64,000 nucleotides of DNA from Sphingomonas sp. PP-CE-3G-477 (GCF_003050745.1 NZ_QAOF01000001.1:372001-436000); one strand, 5' to 3'; shown: positions 54,196 to 63,944, counted from the first letter of the stretch. The notes: generated by a model not told the origin, from the sequence alone. Numbers and translations: made by a program.

Positions 54196-56484
54196 TCAGC
54201 CGATTTCGGTACGCAACTGCGCGATCAGCGGCAGTATCGTGGTCAGCCTCGGCTCCTCCTCGTCGAGGATCGCCAGGAACGCGGAACGCTTGATCGCGGC
54301 AACGCGGCCGGGCTTCATCCGCACCGTCTGCGGCAAGGTCGAGACGGTGATGTCGATCATGCGCTCGGCCCCGTGGAGGCGCCCCCAGAGGTAATCATTC
54401 TCGCGGTAGGCGCGACTGAAGAACGCGCCGAACGTCCCGAACTGGATGCCTTTCAGCGTCGTCTCGGCTCCACCCGAGCGTATCGAGGTCGCATCGTCGG
54501 GCGCGATCCGGTCGACCTTGATCGGGTCGAACTCGTCGAGGCCTTCGCCTTGCAGCAGCGGCAGGGTCGCCGTGTCGAAATACGGGAAGCCGAGATAGGC
54601 GAGCAACAGCGTCCGCCGTGCAGGCTTCGCGAGGGCGGCGAACGCCTCCGCCAGCCGCAGGTCGGTCTCCGCATCGAGCCGGTCCAGATCGAACGTCCGG
54701 CCGAGCGTTTCCAGTACGGCGGTGGCGTCGCCTCTCATCGCACGCACCGCGTCGTGCAGCCCGACGTGCATCTCACCCCGCAGACGATCGAGGTAGGGCG
54801 ACAGCGACTCGTAGATCGCATCGCGCATCGGCCCCAGCTCGGGCTCGTCGGCGGCCGTCTCAACCTCGGACAGGCGCCGCGCCATCAGCCGCAGCCGGCG
54901 GATGCGAAAGCCGATGTCGAAGGTTCGCAGGAACGCGATCGACGCAGCGCTTGCCCCGCCCGCGTGCCCCGAGCCAAGCAGGTCGGCACCCGACGCGGCG
55001 ACGTGCGCGACGATCGCCGCGCGGATCTGTGCCAGCCGCCGGGGCCGGTGGTGCTCTCCGGCACCGAACAACAGCAACGCCAGCGTCTCGATCACCGCGC
55101 TGCGTTTAAGATGGCCGTACGCGACGAAGCCATAGCCCGAACTGACAGCGGCGGCCTTCTGCGCGCGACGCCGCCATGCGATCAGCCGTGGCGCGGTCGG
55201 CCGGTCGAGGAACAGCGTGTGGCCGAACAGCGATTCGACGTCCGCCTCCACTTCGGGGCGGATCGCGGTCAGGATCCCGCGCATCCGGTCGATCCGCGCC
55301 GAGCGTTCTGCGATCGCCTCCAGATTGTCGCGAATCGGCTGCTGGCGCGGAATGTCGCTGATCGCGCCGATGATTGTCTGGAAGAACCCCGGCGTGCCCT
55401 CGCCGCGATTGAGCCGGAGCTTGATGCCGGGGGAGGGGTCTATGTAGATGAAGCGCCGATCGATCTGACGGCGTGCAGGGCGTTCCTTCAGCGCATCCAG
55501 CGCCGGTCGGAACGGTGCGTTGGCGAGCACCGAGCCGTCGATCAGCACGGCGCTCTCGGCCGCGTTGGCAGCGGTATGGCGGGGCAGGACGCGTGCAAGG
55601 AAGTCGCGGCGTTCGGGCCAGGCGATCTTGCGATCCTTCAGCACCCCGTCGAGTTCGGCCACCGTGAACGGCGGGAACGCACCTGGAAAACTCGACGTCG
55701 CCCGCGCCGCAAAGGCGAGTTCGCCGGCAGGCGCCAGGGTATCGCAAACGCCACCATTATCCGTGAAATCGACGACCAGGCGGTGCTCGGTCTCGACCAC
55801 TTCGGGCGGGGAGTTGAGCTGCAACCGCTCCGGATGGCCCGAAAAATCCGTCACCGTCACGAACAGGTCGAGCGGCTGGCCCGGCGGCAACAGCCGCGGT
55901 CCGCGGTCGCTCGCCGCCATCGCATCGAACGCGTCGAGCAGCAGGTTGGTGAAGGTCTTCCCCCCGAACGGCGGTTCGAACCAGCGCGATCGGATGAAGT
56001 GCGACAGCTTGGTCCGCACCTCTTCGCGCGTCGGCTCGTCGAGCGCCTCGACCTTGTCCGTGCTGCGCCCTGCCGCCATCCACGCCAGCGGCATCGCCCA
56101 GGCCTTCGAGAATCGCGACTTGGGCGCCGCCTCGGTATCGATCAGCGCCTCGACGTCCGCCGACGTCATCCAGAGGTCAGTCAGCGGATCGAGGCTCTGC
56201 CCGGTCGCGATCGCCTGCGCGAGGAAGATGCCGTTGATCCCGCCCGCACTCGCGCCGGCGATGATGTCCGCGAGCACGCGGACGCGGATCGACGCATGCT
56301 CTTCGATCTCCTGGAGCAGCGCGTGATAGACGCCCTCGCTGCCGCCCTTCGGGGTTTCGCCGTCGTGGAACCCGCGGCTCGCGCAGACCAGCCGCCAGAT
56401 TTCCTTGGTGATGCCGTGCATGTAGACTGCCAGGCTGATCCCGCCATAGCAGACGAGCGCGAGGCGGAGTTCTTTCTCGCGCAT
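54196..56484 (-). CDS. Patatin-like phospholipase-family protein
   Basis: 762 residues, a large bacterial patatin of the DUF3376-containing type. The oxyanion Gly-rich loop CYGGISLAVYMHG (12-24), nucleophile elbow GASAGG with Ser79, and the catalytic Asp316 in DGSVLANAPF form the Ser-Asp dyad. The C-terminal 400 residues are helical and contain a hydrophobic stretch but no clear signal peptide; the protein is probably cytosolic or peripheral. Likely activity is acyl hydrolysis of phospholipids; the substrate is unknown. Followed by a 105-bp gap to lapA and preceded by the EEP gene. Confidence 0.88.
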   Translation of the reverse strand: MREKELRLALVCYGGISLAVYMHGITKEIWRLVCASRGFHDGETPKGGSEGVYHALLQEIEEHASIRVRVLADIIAGASAGGINGIFLAQAIATGQSLDPLTDLWMTSADVEALIDTEAAPKSRFSKAWAMPLAWMAAGRSTDKVEALDEPTREEVRTKLSHFIRSRWFEPPFGGKTFTNLLLDAFDAMAASDRGPRLLPPGQPLDLFVTVTDFSGHPERLQLNSPPEVVETEHRLVVDFTDNGGVCDTLAPAGELAFAARATSSFPGAFPPFTVAELDGVLKDRKIAWPERRDFLARVLPRHTAANAAESAVLIDGSVLANAPFRPALDALKERPARRQIDRRFIYIDPSPGIKLRLNRGEGTPGFFQTIIGAISDIPRQQPIRDNLEAIAERSARIDRMRGILTAIRPEVEADVESLFGHTLFLDRPTAPRLIAWRRRAQKAAAVSSGYGFVAYGHLKRSAVIETLALLLFGAGEHHRPRRLAQIRAAIVAHVAASGADLLGSGHAGGASAASIAFLRTFDIGFRIRRLRLMARRLSEVETAADEPELGPMRDAIYESLSPYLDRLRGEMHVGLHDAVRAMRGDATAVLETLGRTFDLDRLDAETDLRLAEAFAALAKPARRTLLLAYLGFPYFDTATLPLLQGEGLDEFDPIKVDRIAPDDATSIRSGGAETTLKGIQFGTFGAFFSRAYRENDYLWGRLHGAERMIDITVSTLPQTVRMKPGRVAAIKRSAFLAILDEEEPRLTTILPLIAQLRTEIG

Positions 56485-56520
56485 TCTAGATCCTCGTCCC
56501 GTCTGCTCGTCGGTGTTCGA

Positions 56521-57216
56521 TTACACGGGCTCCAGCATAGCCCAGATCGGCAGATGATCCGACGCTTTCCGCGCCGCCGGGCTGGCATGCACGCCGCATT
56601 CGACGATCTTGAGGTCCCGCGATACCATGATGCGGTCGAGCCGTGCGACCGCGCGGCGCGAATGAAAACTCGCACCGGTTTCGGCAAACGCATAGTCGCG
56701 TCCGAAATCGCGCAAGCAGCCGGCACCTGCGCTCCATTCGTTCAGGTCGCCCATCAGCACGGTCGGGTGACGATGCGCGCAGGTATCGACATGGTTCAGG
56801 ATCGCCGCCGCCTGCTTGCGCCGCCAAAGCCCCGACAGATCCAGGTGCATGCCGAGTACGCGGACCGTATCCTCCGCGAGCCGCACGTCGGCCATTACCG
56901 CGCCGCGCGGTTCGAGCGCCGGCAGATGGATCGCCTCGCCGTCGATGACCTTTGCAGACTTGCGGACGAGGATGACGTTGCCGTGCCAGCCCATGCTCAG
57001 CGACCGCAGGCCGAAATCGACCGGCACCCAGTCGCTATGCTCCTCGAGCAGATGATGCGGCAGGACGCAGGCCTTCGCGCCGAACCGCCGATCGGCCTCC
57101 TGCAACGCAATCACGTCCGCATCGATCTCGCGCAGCACCTCGACCACGCGCTCGGGGTTACGCCGTCGATCGAGCCCGATGCCCTTGTGGATATTGTAGC
57201 TGGCGACCTTGATCAT
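56521..57216 (-). CDS. Endonuclease/exonuclease/phosphatase (EEP) family protein
   Basis: 231 residues. EEP-fold motifs in order: SYNIHKG (6-12), ALQEAD with the metal-binding Glu, GMHLDLSG, MGDLNEW, LDRIMVS and SDHLPIW at the end. The family covers DNases, sphingomyelinases and phosphatases; no signal peptide is seen, so a cytosolic phosphoesterase is most likely. It lies 36 bp upstream of the patatin gene on the same strand, so the two may be co-transcribed and act in lipid or nucleic-acid turnover (inference). Confidence 0.9.
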   Translation of the reverse strand: MIKVASYNIHKGIGLDRRRNPERVVEVLREIDADVIALQEADRRFGAKACVLPHHLLEEHSDWVPVDFGLRSLSMGWHGNVILVRKSAKVIDGEAIHLPALEPRGAVMADVRLAEDTVRVLGMHLDLSGLWRRKQAAAILNHVDTCAHRHPTVLMGDLNEWSAGAGCLRDFGRDYAFAETGASFHSRRAVARLDRIMVSRDLKIVECGVHASPAARKASDHLPIWAMLEPV

Positions 57217-57390
57217 GCGTGCGGCGTATAACGCGACGGGCGCGATCCGGGTTGCAGAATGAGGCGCGCGGACCGAAAAAGCGGCGGCCCCAGGCTTTAT
57301 CTCGCAGCAGGATGCGCGGGGTGGAGCAGGGGCCGGCGTGCTGCGTTGTGCATTCTTAGGCCACGGGTCAGGTCATTGGGGGAAATTTTG

Positions 57391-58833
57391 GTGCGTATTG
57401 TTTCGATCGGTGCATCGCTGCTGGCGATGACGGCTGCGCTTTCGGGCTGCGAGGTCAAGACGACGACCGCTGCGAACCAGCAAGTGCCCGCGGCGGCCGC
57501 GAAGCCGGCAGGCTGGACGAAGACGACCGCCGAGCAGTTGCGCAAGGCGATCGCGGCGCGGGGTGCCCATGGTCTGGACCGGATGAGTTTCGATGCGAGC
57601 GCGCAACCCGGCGCTGGCGACGCGGCGCTGACTAAGGTGGCGATCGCCTACGGCACGGCTTTGGCGCAAGGCGCGACGGACCCCGCCAAGCTGTTCGACG
57701 TGTACACCGTTCCCCGATCGAAGGTGGATGTCGCGCAAGGGCTGGCGGGTGCGCTTCAGGCGGGGGATATCGGCAAGTGGCTGTCGAGCCTCGCGCCGCA
57801 GGACGACAATTATGCGCGGCTGTCGAAGGCCTATCTCGCATTGCCCAAGCAGGAGCAGCCGGCGGGTGAGGTCATTCCGGACAATGGCGAGGCGATCAAG
57901 CCGGGGCAGGCCGACCCTCGCGTACCCGCAATCGCGCAGCAGCTCGTCGCGTTCGATTATCTCGATCGTGCGGCGGCGCAGGGCGATCGGCTGACCCCCG
58001 CGATGATCCTCGCGATCAAGAAGATGCAGGCGGATTACGGGATCAAGCCCGATGGCATGATCGGCACCGCGGCGCTGGGCATCCTGAACTTGTCCGATGC
58101 CGACCGTGCGCGTGCGATCGCGGTCAACATGGAGCGGCTTCGCTGGCTCGATCGCAATGCGCCCGGAACGCGGATCGACGTCAACCTCGCCGCCGCCCGC
58201 CTGAGCTACTGGCGTGACGGCAAGCTGGTCGACAGCCGCAAGGTCGTCGTCGGCGAGCCCGACAAGGAAACGCCGCAGCTCGGTTCGCCGATCTTCCGCC
58301 TCGTTGCCAACCCGACCTGGACGGTGCCGCGGTCGGTCGAGAAGAAGGAGATGGCGGGCAAGGGGGCTGCCTATCTTCGCGCCAACAATCTGGCGTGGAA
58401 GGATGGTTGGCTCGTCCAGCAGTCGGGCCCCAAGAACTCGCTCGGCCTCGTCAAGTTCGACATGACGAACGATCACGCGATCTACCTTCACGATACGCCT
58501 GCCAAGCAGTTGTTCGCCGAAATCCAGCGCCAGCGCAGTCATGGCTGCGTTCGCGTCGAGGATGCGCTCGGGTTCGCCGAGATGCTGGCCAAGGACGAGG
58601 GGGTCACCGACCAGTGGCACCAGGCGCGGGCGACCGGCAAGGAGACGTTCGTGAAGCTGCCGAAGGAAATTCCGGTCAGGCTGCTATACCAGACGGTGCT
58701 GTTCGACGACACGGGCGAACCGGTGATCCGCGCCGATCCGTATGGCTGGAACGACCGGGTCGCCGTAGCGCTCGGCCTCGGTTCGAGCGCGACCTACAAG
58801 CCGACCGCGCGCGACGCCGACGTCGGTCCGTAA
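57391..58833 (+). CDS. L,D-transpeptidase, YcbB/LdtD-like lipoprotein
   Basis: 480 residues from a GTG at 57391, with GGGGGA about 7 nt upstream. The signal ends in a lipobox (TAALSGC, Cys near 20), so the enzyme is membrane-anchored in the periplasm. A peptidoglycan-binding helix bundle (MILAIKKMQADYGIKPDGMIGTAAL, about 205-230) precedes the YkuD catalytic domain with SHGCVRVED, catalytic Cys386. It should form 3-3 cross-links in peptidoglycan. The upstream extension in the same frame to 57259 has no site and is excluded. Confidence 0.92.
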   Translation: MRIVSIGASLLAMTAALSGCEVKTTTAANQQVPAAAAKPAGWTKTTAEQLRKAIAARGAHGLDRMSFDASAQPGAGDAALTKVAIAYGTALAQGATDPAKLFDVYTVPRSKVDVAQGLAGALQAGDIGKWLSSLAPQDDNYARLSKAYLALPKQEQPAGEVIPDNGEAIKPGQADPRVPAIAQQLVAFDYLDRAAAQGDRLTPAMILAIKKMQADYGIKPDGMIGTAALGILNLSDADRARAIAVNMERLRWLDRNAPGTRIDVNLAAARLSYWRDGKLVDSRKVVVGEPDKETPQLGSPIFRLVANPTWTVPRSVEKKEMAGKGAAYLRANNLAWKDGWLVQQSGPKNSLGLVKFDMTNDHAIYLHDTPAKQLFAEIQRQRSHGCVRVEDALGFAEMLAKDEGVTDQWHQARATGKETFVKLPKEIPVRLLYQTVLFDDTGEPVIRADPYGWNDRVAVALGLGSSATYKPTARDADVGP

Positions 58834-58870
58834 ATCCGCCGATCGGTCGAGGAGGGGAGGGCCGGCGGCC

Positions 58871-59296
58871 TTACCCCTCCAGCGTGGTGGTCGACGGGTA
58901 GTGCTTGTCGAGATGGCGCTTGATGATCCGCAGGTTGCGCGTGTTCGAGCGGAAGAAGAAGTCGGGGATCGCGCCGACGAACGGAATCATCCCGAATGCC
59001 CAGTCGATGCCGATGTTGCCGAACATCCGCGCCATCTGGATCTTCGACATGCCGATGTTGCGGGCTTCCCATGCCATCCACGTGCCGACCGCGGCGGCGA
59101 TCGTGCTGCCGGCGAACGGTATGATGTCGAGCATGACGTCCATGCCGACCTTGCGGTTGGTGCCGGGGATGACGAACAGCCCCTCCATCACGCGCTCCAT
59201 CGCTTCGACGCGGCGGCGGACCGACAAGGCGTCGCGGCCCATGGGCAAGGCATTGAAGTTGATGCCGGGCGTTATGCGAGTTGCGCGTGGGTTCAT
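58871..59296 (-). CDS. DUF4112 membrane protein
   Basis: 141 residues from the ATG at 59296. The DUF4112 pattern is clear: NRKVGMDVMLDIIPFAGSTIAAAVGTWMAWEARN and GIDWAFGMIPFVGAIPDFFFRSNTRNLRIIKRHL, with two hydrophobic hairpins each containing DxIPFxG/IPFVG. Inner-membrane protein of unknown function. The start at 59341 is not supported. It follows the substrate-binding lipoprotein gene by 5 bp. Confidence 0.88.
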   Translation of the reverse strand: MNPRATRITPGINFNALPMGRDALSVRRRVEAMERVMEGLFVIPGTNRKVGMDVMLDIIPFAGSTIAAAVGTWMAWEARNIGMSKIQMARMFGNIGIDWAFGMIPFVGAIPDFFFRSNTRNLRIIKRHLDKHYPSTTTLEG

Positions 59297-59301
59297 GACT
59301 T

Positions 59302-60774
59302 CTAGTTGGTGTCGGCGCGCAACCGGTTCAACGGGTGCCACGCGCGACTATTGGCCTGCCACTGGCGAAGCCGGGCGGCGACCAGCGACCAGCGCAGGGG
59401 GCGAGCCAGCGGGATGAACGCCACGTCCTCGTTCATCGCCGCGTCGGCCGCCGCGATCCGCACGCCGCGTTCCGCCAGCGTCGGCGCCTCGCGCGCGGCT
59501 TCGAGCGCGGCCTGCGCGGCATCGCCACACGTCACGCAGGCGGTGGCGAGATACCAGCGCGCACTGTCGTAGGGCGCGACCGCATCGACCAGTTTCAGGT
59601 CCGCGGCATCGTCGATCCCGACGCGCATGGGCGTGATGCCGACCGCCATCAGCGACGCGGCGACCTGTGCGTACAGCAACGTCGCACCCGGCCCGACGGG
59701 GAGCGCGATCCGCACCATGATCGGCCCGCCCGTCCACGCCGTCACCCGCCGTCGCGCGGCGACGCGGCGTTCGTCCTGCGTCAACAGCGTCCAGGCGGGG
59801 ACCTGCGGCAAGGATGCGGAGTCGAGGATGTCGGGCAGGATGCGGTCGGCGGGATCCCATGCGGACGCGATCGCCGTCGTGAGCGCGGTCCGATCGATCG
59901 CCTCCGACACTGCCGCGCGGTTGCCGGCATCGGCGAGGAAGCCGTCGCGGCGGACGATCGCCAGTCCGAACAGGCCGACCGCAGGATCGACGCGTACGCT
60001 GGCCGGTGCCACGTCTGCGGTCGCCAGCAGCGGCCAGTCGACGAAACTGCCGCCGCTGACCAGATCGGAATCGCGGTTGGCAAAGCGCGCGATGGCGCGG
60101 GCGGCGCGTTCGCCGATCAGCCGCACGTCCTCTTGTGGCCGCGCTTCGCGCTGATCGTCGGGATCGGCCTGGCCTGGATCGAACGCAGGACGCAACAGCG
60201 GCGCGCGCCCGCGCTGCGCGATCCGGAACGGCCCGGTACCTCCCGAGGGTCGAAGTCGGAGCAAGGCGAGTTCGGGTTGCGCGAACAGCTTGAGCAGATC
60301 CGGGCGAGGTCGCGACAGCCGCACCTCGATGACCTGCGGGGTCATCACGACGATCTCGTCGATCGCGGTCAGGAATGGCGCCAGCGGGTTGCGCGAATCA
60401 TGGTGGCTGCCTCCAGCAGCGATCGCGCCGCCGATCTGGCGCTTGAGCATGGCGACGACCTGCTCGGCGGTGACTGGCGTGCCGTCTCCCCAATCGCCCT
60501 CGCGCAGGCGGAAGATGTAGCTCATGCCGTTGTCGATCACGATCCACCGCTCGGCGATGCCCGGCTCGATCTGACCCGCGGCATCGAACCGGACGAGTCC
60601 TTGCGCGGTCGAATCCATCATCAGGCGGGCAGGGGTGTCGAGCGCGACGCGGCTGGCGTCGGCGAGGCGTGGTGCGGACCCGATCGCGCTGACGATCACC
60701 GCACCGGTATCGGGCCGTCGATCGCATCCGGCCAGCATCGTGGAGCCTGCCAGCATCAGGCTGCCGGCGAGCAT
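59302..60774 (-). CDS. Peptide-type ABC transporter substrate-binding lipoprotein (SBP_bac_5)
   Basis: 490 residues from the ATG at 60774 (MLAGSLMLAGSTMLAGCDRR); the lipobox MLAGC puts Cys near 17. The family pattern is visible: ARLMMDSTAQGLVRFDAAGQIEPGIAERW, YIFRLREGDWGDGTPVTAEQVV. It would bind peptides, opines or similar solutes in the periplasm. No permease or ATPase gene is adjacent, so it is an orphan. A longer frame upstream runs into tRNA-Leu and is excluded. Confidence 0.88.
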   Translation of the reverse strand: MLAGSLMLAGSTMLAGCDRRPDTGAVIVSAIGSAPRLADASRVALDTPARLMMDSTAQGLVRFDAAGQIEPGIAERWIVIDNGMSYIFRLREGDWGDGTPVTAEQVVAMLKRQIGGAIAAGGSHHDSRNPLAPFLTAIDEIVVMTPQVIEVRLSRPRPDLLKLFAQPELALLRLRPSGGTGPFRIAQRGRAPLLRPAFDPGQADPDDQREARPQEDVRLIGERAARAIARFANRDSDLVSGGSFVDWPLLATADVAPASVRVDPAVGLFGLAIVRRDGFLADAGNRAAVSEAIDRTALTTAIASAWDPADRILPDILDSASLPQVPAWTLLTQDERRVAARRRVTAWTGGPIMVRIALPVGPGATLLYAQVAASLMAVGITPMRVGIDDAADLKLVDAVAPYDSARWYLATACVTCGDAAQAALEAAREAPTLAERGVRIAAADAAMNEDVAFIPLARPLRWSLVAARLRQWQANSRAWHPLNRLRADTN

Positions 60775-60803
60775 CAATCGACGCGTACGCCGGGCAACTC
60801 GAA

Positions 60804-60887
60804 TGGTGCGGACGGCGGGACTCGAACCCGCACTCCTAGGGAGGGAGATTTTAAGTCTCCTGCGTCTACCGGTTTCGCCACGTCCGC
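60804..60887 (-). tRNA. tRNA-Leu (anticodon TAA)
   Basis: Acceptor stem GCGGACG/CGTCCGC with encoded CCA, anticodon loop ACTTAAAAT, a long variable arm (CTCCCTCCCTAGGAG) as in class II tRNAs, and T arm GGGTTCGAGTCCC. It decodes UUA/UUG. It lies 29 bp upstream of the substrate-binding protein gene. Confidence 0.96.
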
Positions 60888-60993
60888 ACACGGGCCCAAC
60901 AAGACGAGGTCGCGCGCAGGGTCAACCCATCTTGCTCGAAGCGTCGTATATTCTCTGCCCCGACGCGCGCGCCGCGTTCGGGGTTGGTACCGC

Positions 60994-61272
60994 TCACACG
61001 TTGAGGCGCGAGCGCATTTCCTTGCCGGGTTTGAAATACGGCACGCGCTTGGCCTCGACCTCGACGACTTCGCCGGTACGCGGGTTGCGACCCGTACGGG
61101 CATCGCGTGCGCGCGTGGAGAATGCGCCGAAACCGCGCAGTTCGACCCGGCCGTCGGCGGCCAGTCGCTTCGATATCTCGTCGAAGAAGGTGCTGACGAT
61201 CAGCTCCACTTCGTTAGGCTGTAGGTCCGGATGCGCCTCAGCGATCTTAAGGACCAGTTCAGATCGGATCAT
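60994..61272 (-). CDS. ihfB: Integration host factor subunit beta
   Basis: 92 residues, HU/IHF fold. [26 protein letters not shown] and the DNA-bending arm [27 protein letters not shown] match IhfB. It bends DNA with IhfA at promoters and recombination sites. It follows rpsA, the usual alphaproteobacterial order, but a terminator lies between them, so it probably has its own promoter in 61273-61376. Confidence 0.95.
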   Translation of the reverse strand: MIRSELVLKIAEAHPDLQPNEVELIVSTFFDEISKRLAADGRVELRGFGAFSTRARDARTGRNPRTGEVVEVEAKRVPYFKPGKEMRSRLNV

Positions 61273-61376
61273 TCGAGCCCCCGCCCATCTAAAGCGCTTA
61301 CTAATTGATACAAGTCAATCTGCGAGTCATTAGCACCAATTCGGGGACAGTCAAAAACCAAAAGCACTCAGACAAG

Positions 61377-61410
61377 AAAAAGCCCGGCATGTTCGAGACA
61401 TGCCGGGCCA
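61377..61410 (-). terminator. Intrinsic terminator of rpsA
   Basis: On the minus strand GGCCCGGCATG-TCTCGAA-CATGCCGGGC followed by TTTTTC, 23 bp after the rpsA stop. Confidence 0.9.
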
Positions 61411-61432
61411 AATCTTCGTTAAGCCGTTGAGC

Positions 61433-63151
61433 TTACTTCTTCTCGGCGTCCGTGCGGGCCTTGAGAGCCTCGCCCAGGATGTTGCCCAGAGTCGCGCCGG
61501 AGTCCGACGAACCGTACTGAGCGACAGCCTGCTTCTCTTCCGAGATCTGCATGGCCTTGATCGAGAAGGTCGGCTTCTTCGAACGATCGAAGCCGGTGAC
61601 CATCGCGTCGAACTTCTGGCCGACCTGGAAACGCTCCGGACGCTGCTCGTCGCGATCGCGACCCAGATCCGTGCGCTTGATGAAGCCGGTCGCGCCATCG
61701 TCGCCCTGCTGCACTTCCAGCCCTGCGTCGCGTACTTCGAGAACGGTCACGGTAACGATCGCGTTCTTGTTCAGCTTGTCGCCTGCTGCTGCGATGCCGC
61801 CGGCCGATGGCCCGCCGCGCTCGAGCTGCTTCATGCCGAGCGAGATACGCTCCTTCTCGGCGTCGATGTCGAGCACGACGGCTTCGACGGTCTCACCCTT
61901 GCGATGCAGGTTGAGCGCGTCCTCGCCCGAAACACCCCATGCGATGTCGGACATGTGGACCATGCCGTCGACGTCGTTGTCGAGGCCGATGAACAGACCG
62001 AATTCGGTCGCATTCTTGACTTCGCCTTCGACGGTCGAACCGATCGGATGAGCGGCAGCGAACGCCTCCCAAGGATTGGCCTGAGCCTGCTTGAGGCCGA
62101 GCGAGATGCGACGCTTCTCGGAATCGACTTCGAGGACCATGACGTCGACTTCCTGCGAGGTCGACACGATCTTGCCCGGATGGACGTTCTTCTTGGTCCA
62201 GGACATTTCCGACACGTGGACGAGGCCTTCGATGCCCGCTTCCAGCTCGACGAACGCACCATATTCGGTGATGTTCGTGACGCGGCCGGTGAGCTTCGCG
62301 CCGACCGGGTACTTGACCATCGCGCCATCCCAGGGATCGCTCTCCAGCTGCTTCATGCCGAGGCTGATGCGCTGGGTGTCCTTGTTGATGCGGATGATCT
62401 GCACCTTGACCGTGTCGCCGATGTTCAGGACTTCGCTCGGGTGACCCACGCGCTTGTAGCTGAGATCGGTGACGTGCAGCAGGCCATCGATGCCGCCGAG
62501 ATCAACGAACGCACCGTAATCGGTGATGTTCTTGACGACGCCGTCGATGATCTGGCCCTCGGCCAGGCTGAGGATCAGGCCCGAACGCTGCTCTGCGCGC
62601 GTCTCTTCGAGAACGGCGCGACGCGACACGACGATGTTGCCGCGCTTGCGGTCCATCTTCAGGATCTGGAACGGCTGGGGGATATCCATCAGCGGGGTGA
62701 CATCGCGCACGGGGCGGATATCGACCTGCGAACCGGGCAGGAACGCGACGGCGCCGTTCAGGTCGACGGTGAAGCCACCCTTCACGCGGCCGAAGATGAC
62801 GCCTTCGACGCGGGTCGTCTTGGAGAATTCGGTTTCCAGCTTGTCCCATGCGGCCTCGCGACGGGCGCGATCGCGGCTGAGCATCGCTTCGCCGTGGACG
62901 TTCTCGACGCGGTCGACATAGACTTCGACTTCGTCGCCGACCTTGAGGTCAGCCTTCTGGCCCGGCGCTGCGAATTCGCGAAGCGGCACGCGGCCTTCCG
63001 ACTTCAGACCGACGTCGATGACGGCCATGTCGTTCTCGATGCCGGTCACGGTGCCATGCACCACGCGGCCCTCGAAGCTGTCGGCATCGCCGAGCGTTTC
63101 GTTCAGCATCGCCGCGAAATCGTCGCGGGTCGGCATTACCTGGGTTGCCAT
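61433..63151 (-). CDS. rpsA: 30S ribosomal protein S1
   Basis: 572 residues from the ATG at 63151 (MATQVMPTRDDFAAMLNETL); a second ATG at 63136 is possible. Six S1/OB repeats can be followed (VHGTVTGIENDMAVIDVGLKSEGRV, VEGVIFGRVKGGFTVDLNG, IDGVVKNITDYGAFVDLGGIDGLLHVTDLS, LTGRVTNITEYGAFVELEAGIEGLVHVSEMS and two more). S1 binds mRNA leaders and is needed for initiation on most messages. The gene runs into its own terminator before ihfB. The upstream in-frame extension is not supported. Confidence 0.98.
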   Translation of the reverse strand: MATQVMPTRDDFAAMLNETLGDADSFEGRVVHGTVTGIENDMAVIDVGLKSEGRVPLREFAAPGQKADLKVGDEVEVYVDRVENVHGEAMLSRDRARREAAWDKLETEFSKTTRVEGVIFGRVKGGFTVDLNGAVAFLPGSQVDIRPVRDVTPLMDIPQPFQILKMDRKRGNIVVSRRAVLEETRAEQRSGLILSLAEGQIIDGVVKNITDYGAFVDLGGIDGLLHVTDLSYKRVGHPSEVLNIGDTVKVQIIRINKDTQRISLGMKQLESDPWDGAMVKYPVGAKLTGRVTNITEYGAFVELEAGIEGLVHVSEMSWTKKNVHPGKIVSTSQEVDVMVLEVDSEKRRISLGLKQAQANPWEAFAAAHPIGSTVEGEVKNATEFGLFIGLDNDVDGMVHMSDIAWGVSGEDALNLHRKGETVEAVVLDIDAEKERISLGMKQLERGGPSAGGIAAAGDKLNKNAIVTVTVLEVRDAGLEVQQGDDGATGFIKRTDLGRDRDEQRPERFQVGQKFDAMVTGFDRSKKPTFSIKAMQISEEKQAVAQYGSSDSGATLGNILGEALKARTDAEKK

Positions 63152-63427
63152 AGAATTCAGTAATCCTAGTCTGTTTCCGGCCAAGCGGTTGGGTCCGCTG
63201 GTCTTGGCCTTCGTTGCCGCGACGACCGAACGTCGAACGCGGCATCCGGACGGCACGAGGCGCGGAGGACGTAGACGCTGAATGCGAAAACGGCGCGTGA
63301 GACTCGAGGGTCTCCGCGCCTTCCTCCACGAGCATCGCTCGCCAGACGGTTCCGTATAGCCGAAACCCCGTCTCGGAGCAAGTTCGCCGCTGCTTCGTTA
63401 GGGGCCGCTCACAACAGGAGCGAAGAT
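63152..63427. other. Divergent region between rpsA and the SemiSWEET-like gene
   Basis: 276 bp that should hold the rpsA promoter and leader. No clear RNA structure or promoter hexamers. The cmk gene that often precedes rpsA is not here. Confidence 0.4.
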
Positions 63428-63685
63428 TTGAACGAACGCGGCATTCTCGTGCTGGGCTGGGTCGCCACCGTGACGGCGATCGTGATGTACCTGTCGTACA
63501 TCGACCAGATCATGCTGAACCTTGCGGGTCAGAAGGGATCGGTGGTCCAGCCGTTCGCGACGATGGTGAATTGCGCGCTGTGGGTCGGGTACGGGTTTCT
63601 GAAGGACAAGCGGGACTGGCCGATCGTCGTGGCTAATTTTCCGGGGGTGGTGTTCGGGGCAGTGGCGCTGGTTACTGCGCTTTAG
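63428..63685 (+). CDS. SemiSWEET-like sugar transporter
   Basis: 85 residues from a TTG at 63428, with CAGGAG 7 nt upstream. Three hydrophobic helices (LGWVATVTAIVMYLSYIDQIMLNL, VQPFATMVNCALWVGYGFL, WPIVVANFPGVVFGAVALVTAL) match the three-helix half-transporter of the SWEET/PQ-loop family; the WxGYG and VANxPG segments fit. SemiSWEETs work as homodimers to move mono- or disaccharides across the inner membrane. Transport is inferred from the family. It lies alone next to rpsA. Confidence 0.8.
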   Translation: MNERGILVLGWVATVTAIVMYLSYIDQIMLNLAGQKGSVVQPFATMVNCALWVGYGFLKDKRDWPIVVANFPGVVFGAVALVTAL

Positions 63686-63747
63686 GGCAGGGGGTGACGG
63701 AGCTGTAGGCGGCGGGGATTACGGCGTACGGCAACCCCCGCTTCCTT

Positions 63748-63800
63748 GTTCTCCCGCGAAGGCGGGAGCCCAGTCTGGGTCCCCGCCTTCGCGGGGAAAC
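63748..63800. repeat. Short dispersed repeat, CCAGTCTGGG type
   Basis: TCTCCCGCGAAGGCGGGAG, CCCAGTCTGGG, and CCCCGCCTTCGCGGGGA: two small palindromes joined by CCAGTCTGGG, as at 51053-51103. Confidence 0.8.
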
Positions 63801-63833
63801 AGGGTTGGGTTGCGGTAGCTCCTCCCAACAGAG

Positions 63834-63944
63834 CAACCACCCCGGCGGAGGCCGGGGCCCAATTGGGGGACGGCACTAACTGAGGATCACGCTTCGTTAC
63901 CGCGGACGTTCCAATTGGGCCCCGGCCTTCGCCGGGGTGGTCGC
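63834..63944. repeat. Dispersed inverted repeat, CCCCGGC-AATTGGG type
   Basis: ACCACCCCGGCGGAGGCCGGGGCCCAATTGG at one end and CCAATTGGGCCCCGGCCTTCGCCGGGGTGGT at the other: about 31-bp inverted arms, nearly perfect, 50 bp apart. No coding content. Confidence 0.85.

Noticed and set aside
53665..57231. Plus-strand open frame of more than 1100 codons
   Set aside because: Antisense to the lapA-type, patatin and EEP genes, with composition dominated by Arg, Gln and Asp and no family signature. The minus-strand proteins carry catalytic motifs.
60804..60891. Upstream extension of the substrate-binding protein through the tRNA-Leu gene
   Set aside because: The frame is open by chance; the true start is at the lipoprotein signal at 60774.
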